From the NCBI GenBank assembly GCA_002354635.1, contig DELZ01000001.1:170983-234982 (forward strand): a stretch of 64,000 nt of DNA. The letters run 5' to 3'. The notes beneath the pieces were generated by a model. The model was not told the origin of the DNA. It saw only the letters and a list, made by a program, of their open reading frames with translations, and ran no database searches. The position numbers and the translations under genes were made by a program. Positions 17,857 through 25,105 of the stretch are shown piece after piece. This stretch comes from Sphingomonadales bacterium UBA2683 (GTDB lineage Bacteria > Pseudomonadota > Alphaproteobacteria > Sphingomonadales > Sphingomonadaceae). Within the stretch, counting starts at the first letter, position 1, and every line of letters starts with the position of its first letter.

Positions 17857-18645
17857 ATGGATCTGGGAATCAGCGGCAGGAAGGCACTGGTCAACGGCGG
17901 CAGCGCGGGACTGGGCCGCGGCGCGGCGCTGGCGCTGGCGCGGGAGAAGACGGAATTGTTCATCACCGCCCGCGGCGAAGAGCGGCTGATGGCGGTCTGC
18001 GAGGAACTGGTCCGCGAAACCGGCGCCAAGATCACGCCGATCGTCGCCGACCACAACAGCGACGAGGGCCGCGAGAAAATCCTCTCGATCTGCCCCGACC
18101 CGGATATCCTGGTCGCGACCTGCTCTCCCCCGCCCTTTTCCGGCGACTTCCGCACCGTCGACCGGGCCGACTGGGAACAGGCGCTGTCGCTGACCCTGCT
18201 CAGCCCGGTGGAGTTTATCAAGGCGGTGATCGACGGCATGGTCGAGCGCAAGTGGGGCCGGATCGTCAATATCGCGACCGGTGCGGCCAAATATCCGGCG
18301 GCGATGCGAGTCTTGTCGGGACCGCCGCGCGCGGCGCTGGTTAATTATACGGTAGCAGTGGCGAAGCAGGTCGCCCGCCATGGCGTGACGATCAACAATA
18401 TCCTGCCCGGCATGCATCACACCCCGGGCATCCGCGGCATGTTCGACAGCCAGGCCGAAGCCAATGGCACCAGCTATGACGAGGAAGTCGCGAAATTCGT
18501 CAAGCAGGTACGGATCCCGGTCGGCCGCTTTGGCGATGCCGAGGACATGGGGATGTTTGTCGCCATGTTCTGCAGCGAGATGGCCGGCTATGCGACCGGG
18601 CAAAGCCTGGTGGTGGATGGCGGGATGGGGAATTCGATTTTTTGA
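17857..18645 (+). CDS. SDR-family protein with altered active site
   Basis: 262 residues with a Rossmann fold of the classical short-chain dehydrogenase type. The glycine motif is variant (NGGSAGLG, residues 13-20). After GRIVNI the usual catalytic serine is replaced by A-T (140-141), and where Y-x3-K is expected the sequence reads S154-G-P-P-R158, so tyrosine and lysine are both absent. The rest of the fold, including the closing TGQSLVVDGGMGNSIF, is intact, so it is not a decaying gene. It may be a binding protein or use different chemistry. It lies alone after the padR gene, divergent from it. Confidence 0.85.
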   Translation: MDLGISGRKALVNGGSAGLGRGAALALAREKTELFITARGEERLMAVCEELVRETGAKITPIVADHNSDEGREKILSICPDPDILVATCSPPPFSGDFRTVDRADWEQALSLTLLSPVEFIKAVIDGMVERKWGRIVNIATGAAKYPAAMRVLSGPPRAALVNYTVAVAKQVARHGVTINNILPGMHHTPGIRGMFDSQAEANGTSYDEEVAKFVKQVRIPVGRFGDAEDMGMFVAMFCSEMAGYATGQSLVVDGGMGNSIF

Positions 18646-18714
18646 GGGTGGTTTGGTACGCGCAGCAACCATGCTGAGCTTAAGCGAGTTTTAACTGTAT
18701 CATCATATCTCCTG

Positions 18715-19221
18715 ATGATGTCGACAACTACACCAAACTCCGCAATGCAGACCGGCCACATCTTCAGGAGTGAAGTTCTTCAGCAATGCGCGCTGGTGGA
18801 GAAATGGACAGTATCGATTCTGGAATCACCAAATGTTTTGGCACTTCGCAACGGAAAGACTCTGTTGCCGCGCCTATTCGGACAAAAACTAAGAGCCGTG
18901 AGCGATTTGTCTAAAGCAAATCCCGAACTGTTCCGAAAAAGTGAGCGGATCGATGTTCTACTCGACGAATTCCAGCCCTATGCGGATATGCGTTCAGAGC
19001 TTGCCCATTCGATCTTGTCTTGCGGACAACTTTGTGAAGAACCGCTGATGGTTTATACCAATACGGGCATGCACATTGCGCCGGACACCCCGAAACGCAT
19101 CACGCTGAAAGAAAGCGAATGCAAATCGCTGCTCAGCAAACTGAAACAGCAAGTGAAGCAAATCCAGGATCAAAAACTAAAACTGCCCGCAACCGTCACC
19201 CCGGTGAAGGCTGGGGCCTAA
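18715..19221 (+). CDS. Unknown protein, possibly HEPN-like
   Basis: 168 residues, mostly helical, no signal peptide or membrane segment. I do not recognise a family. The segment MRSELAHSIL (about residues 94-103) has an R-x4-H spacing seen in HEPN RNase-like and HEPN-related domains, placed after a long helix as expected; this is a weak clue. The C terminus TVTPVKAGA is encoded by the start of an 85 bp intergenic repeat, which also supplies the stop. Base composition is lower in GC than its neighbours, which hints at transfer. Two adjacent ATGs (18715, 18718) are possible starts. Confidence 0.55.
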   Translation: MMSTTTPNSAMQTGHIFRSEVLQQCALVEKWTVSILESPNVLALRNGKTLLPRLFGQKLRAVSDLSKANPELFRKSERIDVLLDEFQPYADMRSELAHSILSCGQLCEEPLMVYTNTGMHIAPDTPKRITLKESECKSLLSKLKQQVKQIQDQKLKLPATVTPVKAGA

Positions 19222-19280
19222 ACCAAGGGCGGTGAAACTCACATATGCGGATTGGATGCCAGCCTGCGCTGGCATGACGC
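19195..19280 (+). repeat. 85 bp palindromic repeat, family CCCCAGCG (copy 2)
   Basis: Same unit as at 16970: begins GTCACCCCGGTGAAGGCTGG and ends GATGCCAGCCTGCGCTGGCA. It overlaps the last codons of the upstream gene and provides its stop. The terminal ATGCCAGC/GCTGGCAT arms are perfectly paired in this copy. Confidence 0.8.
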
Positions 19281-19288
19281 GAGTTCAT

Positions 19289-19354
19289 CCTCTCCCGGAG
19301 GGAGAGGCAAGCAAGACTTGAGAGCGAAGCGAACTAGTCGCGCTCGGTGAGGGG
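19289..19354 (+). repeat. CCTCTCCC hairpin repeat, left copy beside DUF559 gene
   Basis: Starts with the perfect stem CCTCTCCC-gga-GGGAGAGG (19289-19307), runs through CAAGCAAGACTTGAGAG and AGTCGCGCTCGG, and ends TGAGGGGTT exactly at the stop codon of the DUF559 gene. An inverted copy lies on the other side of that gene at 19710-19791. Confidence 0.8.
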
Positions 19355-19702
19355 TTAACCCCCTTCATTGGCGCACACCGCCCGCCGGATTTCCTCGAGG
19401 ACGCCTTCGAGATTATTGAACACATCCGAGTTCCAGAAGCGGATCACCCGATAGCCTGCAATTTCCATGACGGCGTCGCGATCCTGATCCGGGACGCTAT
19501 CAGCATGCTGACTGCCATCCAGTTCAATGATCAGACTGGCTGCATGGCACACAAAGTCAGCGACATAATCATCAAATGGGACCTGAAACCTGAATTTTGC
19601 ATTTTCCAGCTGGCGATTGCGCAGGTGCGACCAGACTATGGCTTCCGCATCGGTCTTGTTGCGTCTGAGTTTTCTTGCGACGGGAGTCAGCCGCTTTCTC
19701 AT
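19355..19702 (-). CDS. DUF559 (Vsr-like) endonuclease-domain protein
   Basis: About 115 residues. The N terminus MRKRLTPVARKLRRNKTDAE and LWSHLRNRQL-like helix lead into a PD-(D/E)xK-type core: FRFQVPFDDYVADFVCHAASLIIELDGSQH, with D and E-L-D as likely metal ligands, then a D-x-x-R and GYRVIRFWNSDVFNNLEGVLEEI. These are the constant marks of DUF559, a family related to the very-short-patch-repair nuclease Vsr. Activity is unproven. An upstream in-frame extension (to 19726) would be encoded inside the flanking repeat, so 19702 is preferred. The gene fills the space between two inverted repeat copies almost exactly. Confidence 0.85.
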   Translation of the reverse strand: MRKRLTPVARKLRRNKTDAEAIVWSHLRNRQLENAKFRFQVPFDDYVADFVCHAASLIIELDGSQHADSVPDQDRDAVMEIAGYRVIRFWNSDVFNNLEGVLEEIRRAVCANEGG

Positions 19703-19709
19703 GGACGTT

Positions 19710-19791
19710 CCCAACCCCTCACCCACTGCGACTAAACGCCTCCGCTGAAGCTACGGCGTCAAGTCTCGTTGCCCTCTCCCTTTGGGAGAGG
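19710..19791 (-). repeat. CCTCTCCC hairpin repeat, right inverted copy
   Basis: Read on the minus strand it begins CCTCTCCC-aaa-GGGAGAGG, continues GAGACTTGACGCC and AGTCGCAG, and ends GTGAGGGGTTG, the same order as the copy at 19289 but in the opposite orientation. The two enclose the DUF559 gene. With the repeats at 19898 and 19995 it accounts for most of the 360 bases between that gene and grpE; no gene is visible there. Confidence 0.8.
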
Positions 19792-19897
19792 AAAATTATG
19801 CTGGCCGCAGCCAAAGGAACTGGAAATACAGCATGTTCAGCCGGAAAAGTCATTCCGCCTGCTTTATCACAGCCCAAACAAGTCAGTTAAATCACCT

Positions 19898-19983
19898 GTC
19901 ACCCCAGCGAAGGCTGGGGCCCAAACCAAGGGTGGTGAGACTTACATAGGCGGGTTGGATGCCAGCCTGCGCTGGCATGACGG
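19898..19983 (+). repeat. 85 bp palindromic repeat, family CCCCAGCG (copy 3)
   Basis: Begins GTCACCCCAGCGAAGGCTGG and ends GATGCCAGCCTGCGCTGGCA; the closest match to a consensus. The full set of stems is intact. It is free-standing, unlike copies 1 and 2, which overlap gene ends. Confidence 0.8.
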
Positions 19984-19994
19984 GGTATTTCATG

Positions 19995-20011
19995 CTCTCC
20001 CTGGGGGAGAG
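19995..20011 (+). repeat. CCTCTCCC hairpin core, solitary
   Basis: CTCTCCC-tgg-GGGAGAG, only the stem-loop of the larger repeat. It sits downstream of grpE on the grpE strand and may act as a terminator-like hairpin. Confidence 0.6.
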
Positions 20012-20062
20012 AAATGATCAACTGGCGCGGCTTGCTAACAATATTAGAAGCGAACGCGAGGC

Positions 20063-20671
20063 CTACTCCGGCTTCTTCGCCACCCCGACAAAGGCCGGCC
20101 GCAACAGCCGGTCCTTGATCACGTAACCGGCCTGCATTTCCTGCACGATGGTGCCGGGCTCATGCTCGTCGGTGGGGATTTCGACCATCGCCTGGTGCTG
20201 GTTGGGGTCGAGCGGCAGGCCGACCGAGGCGACGCGCTTGATGCCGTTTTTCTCGAACACCGACTGCAATTCGCGGCCGGTGGCCTCGATGCCGTTGATC
20301 AGGCCCTTCCACTTTTCCTCGTCCTTGACCTCGGCGGGAATCGCTTCGAGGGCGCGCTGCATATTGTCCATCACCGAGAGCATGTCGCGGGCAAAGCCGG
20401 TGGCGGCATAGGCGCGGGCGTCCTGCGCATCCTTTTCGAGACGGCGGCGGACATTCTGGGTCTCGGCCTGGGCGTAGAGCACCGCCTGCTGCGCTTCGGC
20501 GAGCGCGTCTTCCAGCGCCTCGATGCGGTTGTCCGAATTCTCGGGCTGCGGGCCTTCGCCGTTCTCGGCGTCGGCACCGCCATCCTTCATCGATTCCGGC
20601 ACGCCTTCCAGCTCGGCTGCGGCGGCCTTGTCGGCGTCATGGTCCTGGGGTTTCTGCTTCTGGTCACTCAT
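20063..20671 (-). CDS. grpE: Nucleotide exchange factor GrpE
   Basis: 202 residues. An acidic N-terminal tail (to ~45) precedes a long coiled coil (IEALEDALAEAQQAVLYAQAETQ) with the family motif NVRRRLEKDAQDARAYA, then the C-terminal beta domain with GLPLDPNQHQAMVEIPTDEHEPGTI and the closing YVIKDRLLRPAFVGVAKK. It releases ADP from DnaK. It follows hrcA by 23 bases on the same strand. Confidence 0.97.
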   Translation of the reverse strand: MSDQKQKPQDHDADKAAAAELEGVPESMKDGGADAENGEGPQPENSDNRIEALEDALAEAQQAVLYAQAETQNVRRRLEKDAQDARAYAATGFARDMLSVMDNMQRALEAIPAEVKDEEKWKGLINGIEATGRELQSVFEKNGIKRVASVGLPLDPNQHQAMVEIPTDEHEPGTIVQEMQAGYVIKDRLLRPAFVGVAKKPE

Positions 20672-20694
20672 GTTCTAAATCACTCTAATAGCTG

Positions 20695-21744
20695 TCATTT
20701 GGTCAACAATCGCGACAGGGTTTGCGCGGTGAAGTCTACCATGGGTACGATGCGCGCGTAATTCAACCTTGTCGGGCCGATCACGCCGACCACACCGACC
20801 ACCTGTCCGTCGCCGTCCTTGTAGGGCGCCGCTATCACAGATGAGCCGGAAAGCGAGAATAATTTGTTCTCCGCGCCGATAAATATTTTCGCCGCTTCGG
20901 CATCGCGGGCATTGTCGAGCAGCCGGGCGATTTCCTGCTTGCCCTCGAGTTCATCGAGCAACCGGCGCACGCGATCAAGATCGGCCAGCGCGCTGTTATC
21001 CTGCAGCAGATTGGCCTGCCCGCGCACGATCAGCACCGGCCGGTCGGAGGGATCGCGGCTCCAGGTGACCATGCCGGCCTTGACCAGCTCTTCCGACGCC
21101 CGGTCGATCGCCAGCTCGCCCGCGCTGATTTCCCGGTCGAGCTGCAACAGCGCCTGCGACAGCGTCTTGCCGCCATAGCGGGCGGTGAGAAAATTGCCGG
21201 CCTCGACCAGCGCCGATTCCGAGACGCCGGGCGGCAGGTCGAGCACGCGGTTCTCGACGCCGCCATCCTGGCTGACCAGGATCGCCAGCCCCTGCCCTTC
21301 GGACAGTTTGACGAAATTGAACTGCCTGAGCAGCGGTTCGCGCTTGGGTACCAGCACCAGACCGGCGCAGGAGGACAGGCCGGAGAGGATCGAGGTGGTG
21401 GCGCGCAGCGCTTCCTCGACCGGGCCCTGTTCGGTGATCTGCCGCTCGATCGCCTCGCGCTCCTGCTGCGACGGCTCCGCCGCCTGCATCATGCCGTCGA
21501 CGAACAGTCGCAGCCCGAGCTCCGTCGGCACCCGCCCGGCGCTGGTATGCGGCGCGGCGAGCAGGCCCAGTTCCTCTAGATCCTGCATGACATTGCGGAT
21601 CGAGGCGGGCGAGAGTTCGAGCCCCGGAGCCTTGGAGATGGTGCGCGAACCGACCGGGGTGCCGGTGTCGAGATAGGATTCCACGACGACGCGGAAGATG
21701 TCCTGCGCGCGGGTGGTCATTTCGGTGATCGGGGTGTTGGTCAT
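20695..21744 (-). CDS. hrcA: Heat-inducible repressor HrcA
   Basis: 349 residues with an N-terminal winged helix (AQDIFRVVVESYLDTGTPVGSRTIS, LSPASIRNVMQDLEELGLL, HTSAGRVPTELGLRLFVD), the standard HrcA opening. The C-terminal domain includes VGVVGVIGPTRLNYARIVPMVDFTAQ. HrcA binds CIRCE operators (usually before groESL). No CIRCE is visible before hrcA or dnaK here. An in-frame TTG three codons earlier is possible; the ATG at 21744 gives the normal length. The upstream lipoprotein gene ends 10 bases away, so hrcA is probably read from that gene's promoter. Confidence 0.96.
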   Translation of the reverse strand: MTNTPITEMTTRAQDIFRVVVESYLDTGTPVGSRTISKAPGLELSPASIRNVMQDLEELGLLAAPHTSAGRVPTELGLRLFVDGMMQAAEPSQQEREAIERQITEQGPVEEALRATTSILSGLSSCAGLVLVPKREPLLRQFNFVKLSEGQGLAILVSQDGGVENRVLDLPPGVSESALVEAGNFLTARYGGKTLSQALLQLDREISAGELAIDRASEELVKAGMVTWSRDPSDRPVLIVRGQANLLQDNSALADLDRVRRLLDELEGKQEIARLLDNARDAEAAKIFIGAENKLFSLSGSSVIAAPYKDGDGQVVGVVGVIGPTRLNYARIVPMVDFTAQTLSRLLTK

Positions 21745-21754
21745 GGGACTCAAT

Positions 21755-22393
21755 CTAAGGTTTTTTCGAAAATTTACTACGGTAGTAGAGTTTTGAAGAA
21801 AATGGTGGCTCCAGTGGCATCAAGTCGATAATTTCCTGCACGATATCGGTCTCGTGGATCATTGCTTGTTTGCATTCTGGAGTAACATAATCCCTTTCAA
21901 GTTCATATGAGTAGACGGAATGCGCGACGACCAGCCCGTCTTTTTCCAATGACATAACAATGTCGGGTAAGCTGTCATGATGAATTTCACAATCAGGGTG
22001 GGGGTTAAATCCAGCATTTTCAACTTTTTCGAAATTTCCAGACCAATTGATCTGCTCGAACTTCTCTTTGAACTCCTTAAACAGCGGACCATCAAGCAAG
22101 ATAGCATCTGTTCGATCGGCCTTTTCTGAATCGTGAAAACAACCATGGTCCCCTGGCTCACCGTCACGATTCCAAAATACAGACCCTTCTCCTTTTAAGT
22201 CGATTTCTATTTGAACATGAGAAGTGCAGTATTGGTCTGAAACTTTGTCAGGCCCAGTGATATCGGCAGCGAGAAAGAAGCTGTTTACGCTAGAAGCATC
22301 AGGAGCCTGTGATGATTGAGTATTATTCAATGAACATCCTCCCAGTATCATCGTAGTTGCCAATGCCACCCTGTAATTTGTTCCAAATTTCAC
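21755..22393 (-). CDS. Unknown lipoprotein upstream of hrcA
   Basis: 212 residues starting with GTG at 22393, chosen because a GGAGGGTGAAGGA ribosome site precedes it and the product then starts VKFGTNYRVALATTMILGGC, a lipoprotein signal with lipobox ILGGC. The longer in-frame extension to 22564 is encoded by repeat DNA and is not credible. The mature part has five cysteines and an acidic, aromatic-rich pattern (GSVFWNRDGEPGDHGCFHDSE); I do not recognise a family. GC content is much lower than in hrcA, so the gene looks acquired and inserted into the usual hrcA/rph divergent gap. Confidence 0.65.
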   Translation of the reverse strand: MKFGTNYRVALATTMILGGCSLNNTQSSQAPDASSVNSFFLAADITGPDKVSDQYCTSHVQIEIDLKGEGSVFWNRDGEPGDHGCFHDSEKADRTDAILLDGPLFKEFKEKFEQINWSGNFEKVENAGFNPHPDCEIHHDSLPDIVMSLEKDGLVVAHSVYSYELERDYVTPECKQAMIHETDIVQEIIDLMPLEPPFSSKLYYRSKFSKKP

Positions 22394-22467
22394 TCCTTCA
22401 CCCTCCTTGAAACTCAAAAAGACCATACCCGCTGCTACTCTTAAAGCCAAAGAAGAATCCTTCCCCT

Positions 22468-22626
22468 CCTCTCCCGTCGGGAGAGGTAACCGGAGGTTGG
22501 CATCTTTGATGCCTAGCGCAGGTCGGTGAGGGATTTTCCCTGTCGAGAGGGAGCAACCCCTCACCGAGCGCGACTAACCCCGGATTGCATCCGGGGAAGT
22601 CTTGCTTGCCTCTCCCTATGGGAGAG
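22468..22626 (+). repeat. Inverted pair of CCTCTCCC hairpin repeats without a gene
   Basis: The left unit (22468-22537) starts CCTCTCCC-gtc-GGGAGAGG and runs to GGTCGGTGAGGGATTTTCCC. The right unit (22552-22626) is inverted: CAACCCCTCACCGAGCGCGA, then AGTCTTGCTTG and the stem CCTCTCCC-tat-GGGAGAG. Only about 14 bases lie between them. This is the arrangement seen around the DUF559 gene, minus the gene. Together with the palindrome pair at 22667 it fills the 411 bases between the lipoprotein gene and rph. Confidence 0.75.
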
Positions 22627-22666
22627 TATGACGGGTGCTGATGGCTGTGCAATTGAGGACTTCCGT

Positions 22667-22742
22667 GCTCCGCACTTGATGCGGAGCTGGCTAGGCGATA
22701 AGCACTCTCCACCTCCAGAGCACCGCATCAAGTGCGGAGCAC
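22667..22742 (+). repeat. GCTCCGCAC palindrome pair
   Basis: Two 21-25 base palindromes, GCTCCGCACTTGATGCGGAG(C) at 22667-22687 and GAGCACCGCATCAAGTGCGG(AGCAC) at 22718-22742, lie in inverted orientation 30 bases apart, like a REP doublet. Other copies are at 25106, 28781, 35585, 35637 and 41645. Confidence 0.75.
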
Positions 22743-22804
22743 AGTTGTTGCCTCTCCCCCTGCGAGCGGTTAAGGACGCGCCAACTCAAAAAAAGGAACA
22801 TCAC

Positions 22805-23524
22805 ATGCGACCATCGGGCCGTGCGCCGGACGAAATGCGCGCCATTTCCATCGAAACCGGATTTACCAAACATGCCGAGGGATCATGCCTGATCAGCTTT
22901 GGCGATACCCGGGTATTGTGCACCGCCAGCGTTGAAACGAGCCTGCCGCCATGGATGCGCGGCAAGGGTACCGGCTGGGTGACCGGCGAATATTCGATGC
23001 TGCCCCGCGCCACGCATACTCGTGGATCGCGCGAAGCGGCGCGCGGCAAGCAGTCGGGCAGAACGCAGGAAATCCAGCGGCTTATCGGGCGCAGCTTGCG
23101 CTCGGTCGTGGATCTGAAGAAGCTCGGCGAGCGGCAGATCACGCTCGATTGCGATGTCATTCAGGCCGATGGCGGCACCCGGACCGCTTCGATCAGCGGC
23201 GCCTGGGTGGCGCTGCGGCTGGCGGTCAACGGCTTGCTCGACCAGAAAGTGCTCAAGGAAGACCCGATCCAGCAGAAGATTGCAGCGATCAGCTGCGGCA
23301 TCTTTGAAGGCACGCCGGTGCTCGACCTCGACTATGCCGAGGACAGCAATGCCGGTGCCGACGCCAATTTCGTGCTGACCGGCGATAGCAATATCGCCGA
23401 GGCGCAGGCGACTGCCGAGGGTCAGACATTTGACGAGGAACAACTGATGCGGCTGATGCGGCTGGCGAAAATTGGTTGCGGCCAGATTTTCGAGGCGCAG
23501 GATCGGGCGGTTGGTATTGCCTAA
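22805..23524 (+). CDS. rph: Ribonuclease PH
   Basis: 239 residues, the normal length. The N terminus MRPSGRAPDEMRAISIETGF, the core TGWVTGEYSMLPRATHTR, GSREAARGKQSGRTQEIQRLIGRSLR and DCDVIQADGGTRTASISGA are all conserved. The enzyme trims tRNA 3' ends by phosphorolysis. Starts after an AAGGAAC site at 22805; the frame extends upstream only through repeats. It heads a unit with two unknown membrane genes and rdgB. Confidence 0.97.
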   Translation: MRPSGRAPDEMRAISIETGFTKHAEGSCLISFGDTRVLCTASVETSLPPWMRGKGTGWVTGEYSMLPRATHTRGSREAARGKQSGRTQEIQRLIGRSLRSVVDLKKLGERQITLDCDVIQADGGTRTASISGAWVALRLAVNGLLDQKVLKEDPIQQKIAAISCGIFEGTPVLDLDYAEDSNAGADANFVLTGDSNIAEAQATAEGQTFDEEQLMRLMRLAKIGCGQIFEAQDRAVGIA

Positions 23525-23551
23525 ATGCCGATCGATGGGTATATTTGATCC

Positions 23552-23932
23552 ATGGAAATCCGGTCCAAAGAAATTCAGGAGATCGTGAGAGATCAGGTTC
23601 AGTCGTTCGAACTTGAACAACTGAAGCGTGATGTGGTTCGATCTTACGACAGATTGAGCTTCATCCGCACGCTTATACATGGCGCCGGATTATTGGCTCT
23701 GGCAGCGTTTCTCTATGTTCTGTTTTGGAATTTGGCCGGAGATTTTCCCTTTTTGCTGGCCTCCGGGTCGAAATCTGGAGGGGATATTCAGGACTGGCTG
23801 GCGCTAGCCCCAATCGGTGCAAGCCTGGTCATCTTCTGGTCGGCGCATCGCCGGAGCATGGAAGTGGCAGAAATCGAAAATCGGATAATTCTGGACGAAA
23901 TCGAAGCCCATCAATCCTCGTCCCTTGGCTAG
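23552..23932 (+). CDS. Unknown two-helix membrane protein
   Basis: 126 residues. A charged helical N terminus (MEIRSKEIQEIVRDQVQSFE...) is followed by a membrane segment GLLALAAFLYVLFWNLAG (about 46-64), a short outside loop, a second segment LALAPIGASLVIFWSAH (83-100), and a charged coiled tail (MEVAEIENRIILDEIEAH). No family is recognised. It lies 27 bases after rph, and its stop overlaps the likely TTG start of the next gene. Confidence 0.6.
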   Translation: MEIRSKEIQEIVRDQVQSFELEQLKRDVVRSYDRLSFIRTLIHGAGLLALAAFLYVLFWNLAGDFPFLLASGSKSGGDIQDWLALAPIGASLVIFWSAHRRSMEVAEIENRIILDEIEAHQSSSLG

Positions 23933-24377
23933 GCATTCCATCACCGATCAGATCCGTCATGTCTCGGTTGCGGATGCAGAATGGGCCAACTGGCTAGCTG
24001 ACTTTCCCTATCCACCGCCGCTGGACGAATATTGGTTCAACAGATTTGTTCGCCAGATTCAGATTCATCTGGCACGCACTCCCGACAAAAACCTGCTTTC
24101 GCCCGATGAGCGATTTACAGTGGCCCTGCTGTTGAATGACTATTCCTATCAACTGGTGCGGAAAGAGAAAGAATCTGTTGGCAAGTCCTTGGCCGAAGGA
24201 ACCATCTTATTTGCATCGGGGGTCGGCGCCTGGCTCGACATTGCGCTGATGACGCCCATTTCATTAATTATGTCCGCTGGCTTGTTGGTCAAAAACAGAG
24301 CCGATGCATGGCGGTGGAGAAACCGAAAAATGATATTGGAAGACATTTCCGACTGGATCCGCGAGCTGGTTCGATGA
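23925..24377 (+). CDS. Unknown membrane protein coupled to rdgB
   Basis: 150 residues with TTG as the only plausible start (no ATG or GTG before residue 90). The first 85 residues are soluble and rich in aromatics (EWANWLADFPYPPPLDEYWFNRF), then comes a hydrophobic hairpin GTILFASGVGAWLDIALMTP and LIMSAGLLV, then a basic tail. No family is recognised. It overlaps the upstream gene by 8 bases and rdgB by 4 (ATGA), so its translation is tied to both. Confidence 0.6.
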   Translation: MARHSITDQIRHVSVADAEWANWLADFPYPPPLDEYWFNRFVRQIQIHLARTPDKNLLSPDERFTVALLLNDYSYQLVRKEKESVGKSLAEGTILFASGVGAWLDIALMTPISLIMSAGLLVKNRADAWRWRNRKMILEDISDWIRELVR

Positions 24378-25003
24378 CCAAGCATCGCAAACTATCCCCT
24401 GGACGGCTGATCATCGCCAGCCATAACCAGGGCAAGGTGCGGGAAATCCGGGCACTACTGGAGCCTTATGGCATTGAACCGGTATCAGCAGCCGATCTGG
24501 GATTGCCGGAGCCGGAAGAGACCGGCACGACCTTTGCCGAGAACGCCTTGCTCAAGGCGCGGGCGAGTGCCGAAGGCGCGGATTGCGTGGCGCTGGCGGA
24601 TGACAGCGGGCTGTGCGTCGCGGCGCTGAGCGGCAAGCCAGGGGTCTATACCGCCGACTGGGCCGAGCGGCAGTGGTTCGAGGGCGAGCCGGGCCGCGAC
24701 TGGTATATGGCGATGGGCAAGGTCGAGGGATTGCTGGCCGAGCAAGGGCCGGATGTCGACCGCAGCGCCCATTTTGTCTGCACGCTGGCCTTGGCCTGGC
24801 CGGATGGCTATTCGGAAATATTTGAAGGCCGGGTCCATGGCAATCTGGTCTGGCCGCCACGCGGCACATTGGGCTTTGGCTATGATCCGGTGTTTCAGCC
24901 GGTCGGGATGGAGCCGACCTTTGCCGAGCTCGACCCGGCGCAGAAACAGGCGATGAGCCATCGGGCGGATGCGTTTGGGAAGCTCGTTGCTGGCTGTTTT
25001 TAG
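24374..25003 (+). CDS. rdgB: Non-canonical purine NTP pyrophosphatase (RdgB/HAM1)
   Basis: 209 residues. It removes dITP and XTP from the nucleotide pool. The N-terminal LIIASHNQGKVREIRALLEPYGI holds the SHNxGK triphosphate-binding motif; TGTTFAENALLKARA and ALADDSGLCVAALSGKPGVYTADW are the metal and base pocket; GTLGFGYDPVFQP and MSHRADAF complete the family set. The start at 24374 overlaps the upstream stop (ATGA). Confidence 0.96.
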   Translation: MTKHRKLSPGRLIIASHNQGKVREIRALLEPYGIEPVSAADLGLPEPEETGTTFAENALLKARASAEGADCVALADDSGLCVAALSGKPGVYTADWAERQWFEGEPGRDWYMAMGKVEGLLAEQGPDVDRSAHFVCTLALAWPDGYSEIFEGRVHGNLVWPPRGTLGFGYDPVFQPVGMEPTFAELDPAQKQAMSHRADAFGKLVAGCF

Positions 25004-25010
25004 AGGCAAC

Positions 25011-25078
25011 CGTTTGTCCTGAGCCTGTCGAAGGACGCTTTTTCGCACTAGGTGCTTCGACAAGCTCAGCACGAACGG
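25011..25078 (+). repeat. CGTTCGTCC-type inverted repeat (copy 1)
   Basis: Begins CGTTTGTCCTGAGCCTGTCG and ends CTTCGACAAGCTCAGCACGA ACGG. The outer arms pair with each other (GAGCCTGTCGAAG with CTTCGACAAGCTC), leaving a loop of about 18 bases. Related copies lie at 32940 and 33098. It lies between convergent rdgB and the CAP-domain gene. Confidence 0.7.
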
Positions 25079-25105
25079 AACCGCGGCGGGTTTTCGGGCT
25101 ATAGG

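Noticed and set aside
19195..22742. CRISPR array
   Set aside because: The repeats are palindromic, unevenly spaced, in both orientations, and without unique spacers of constant length.
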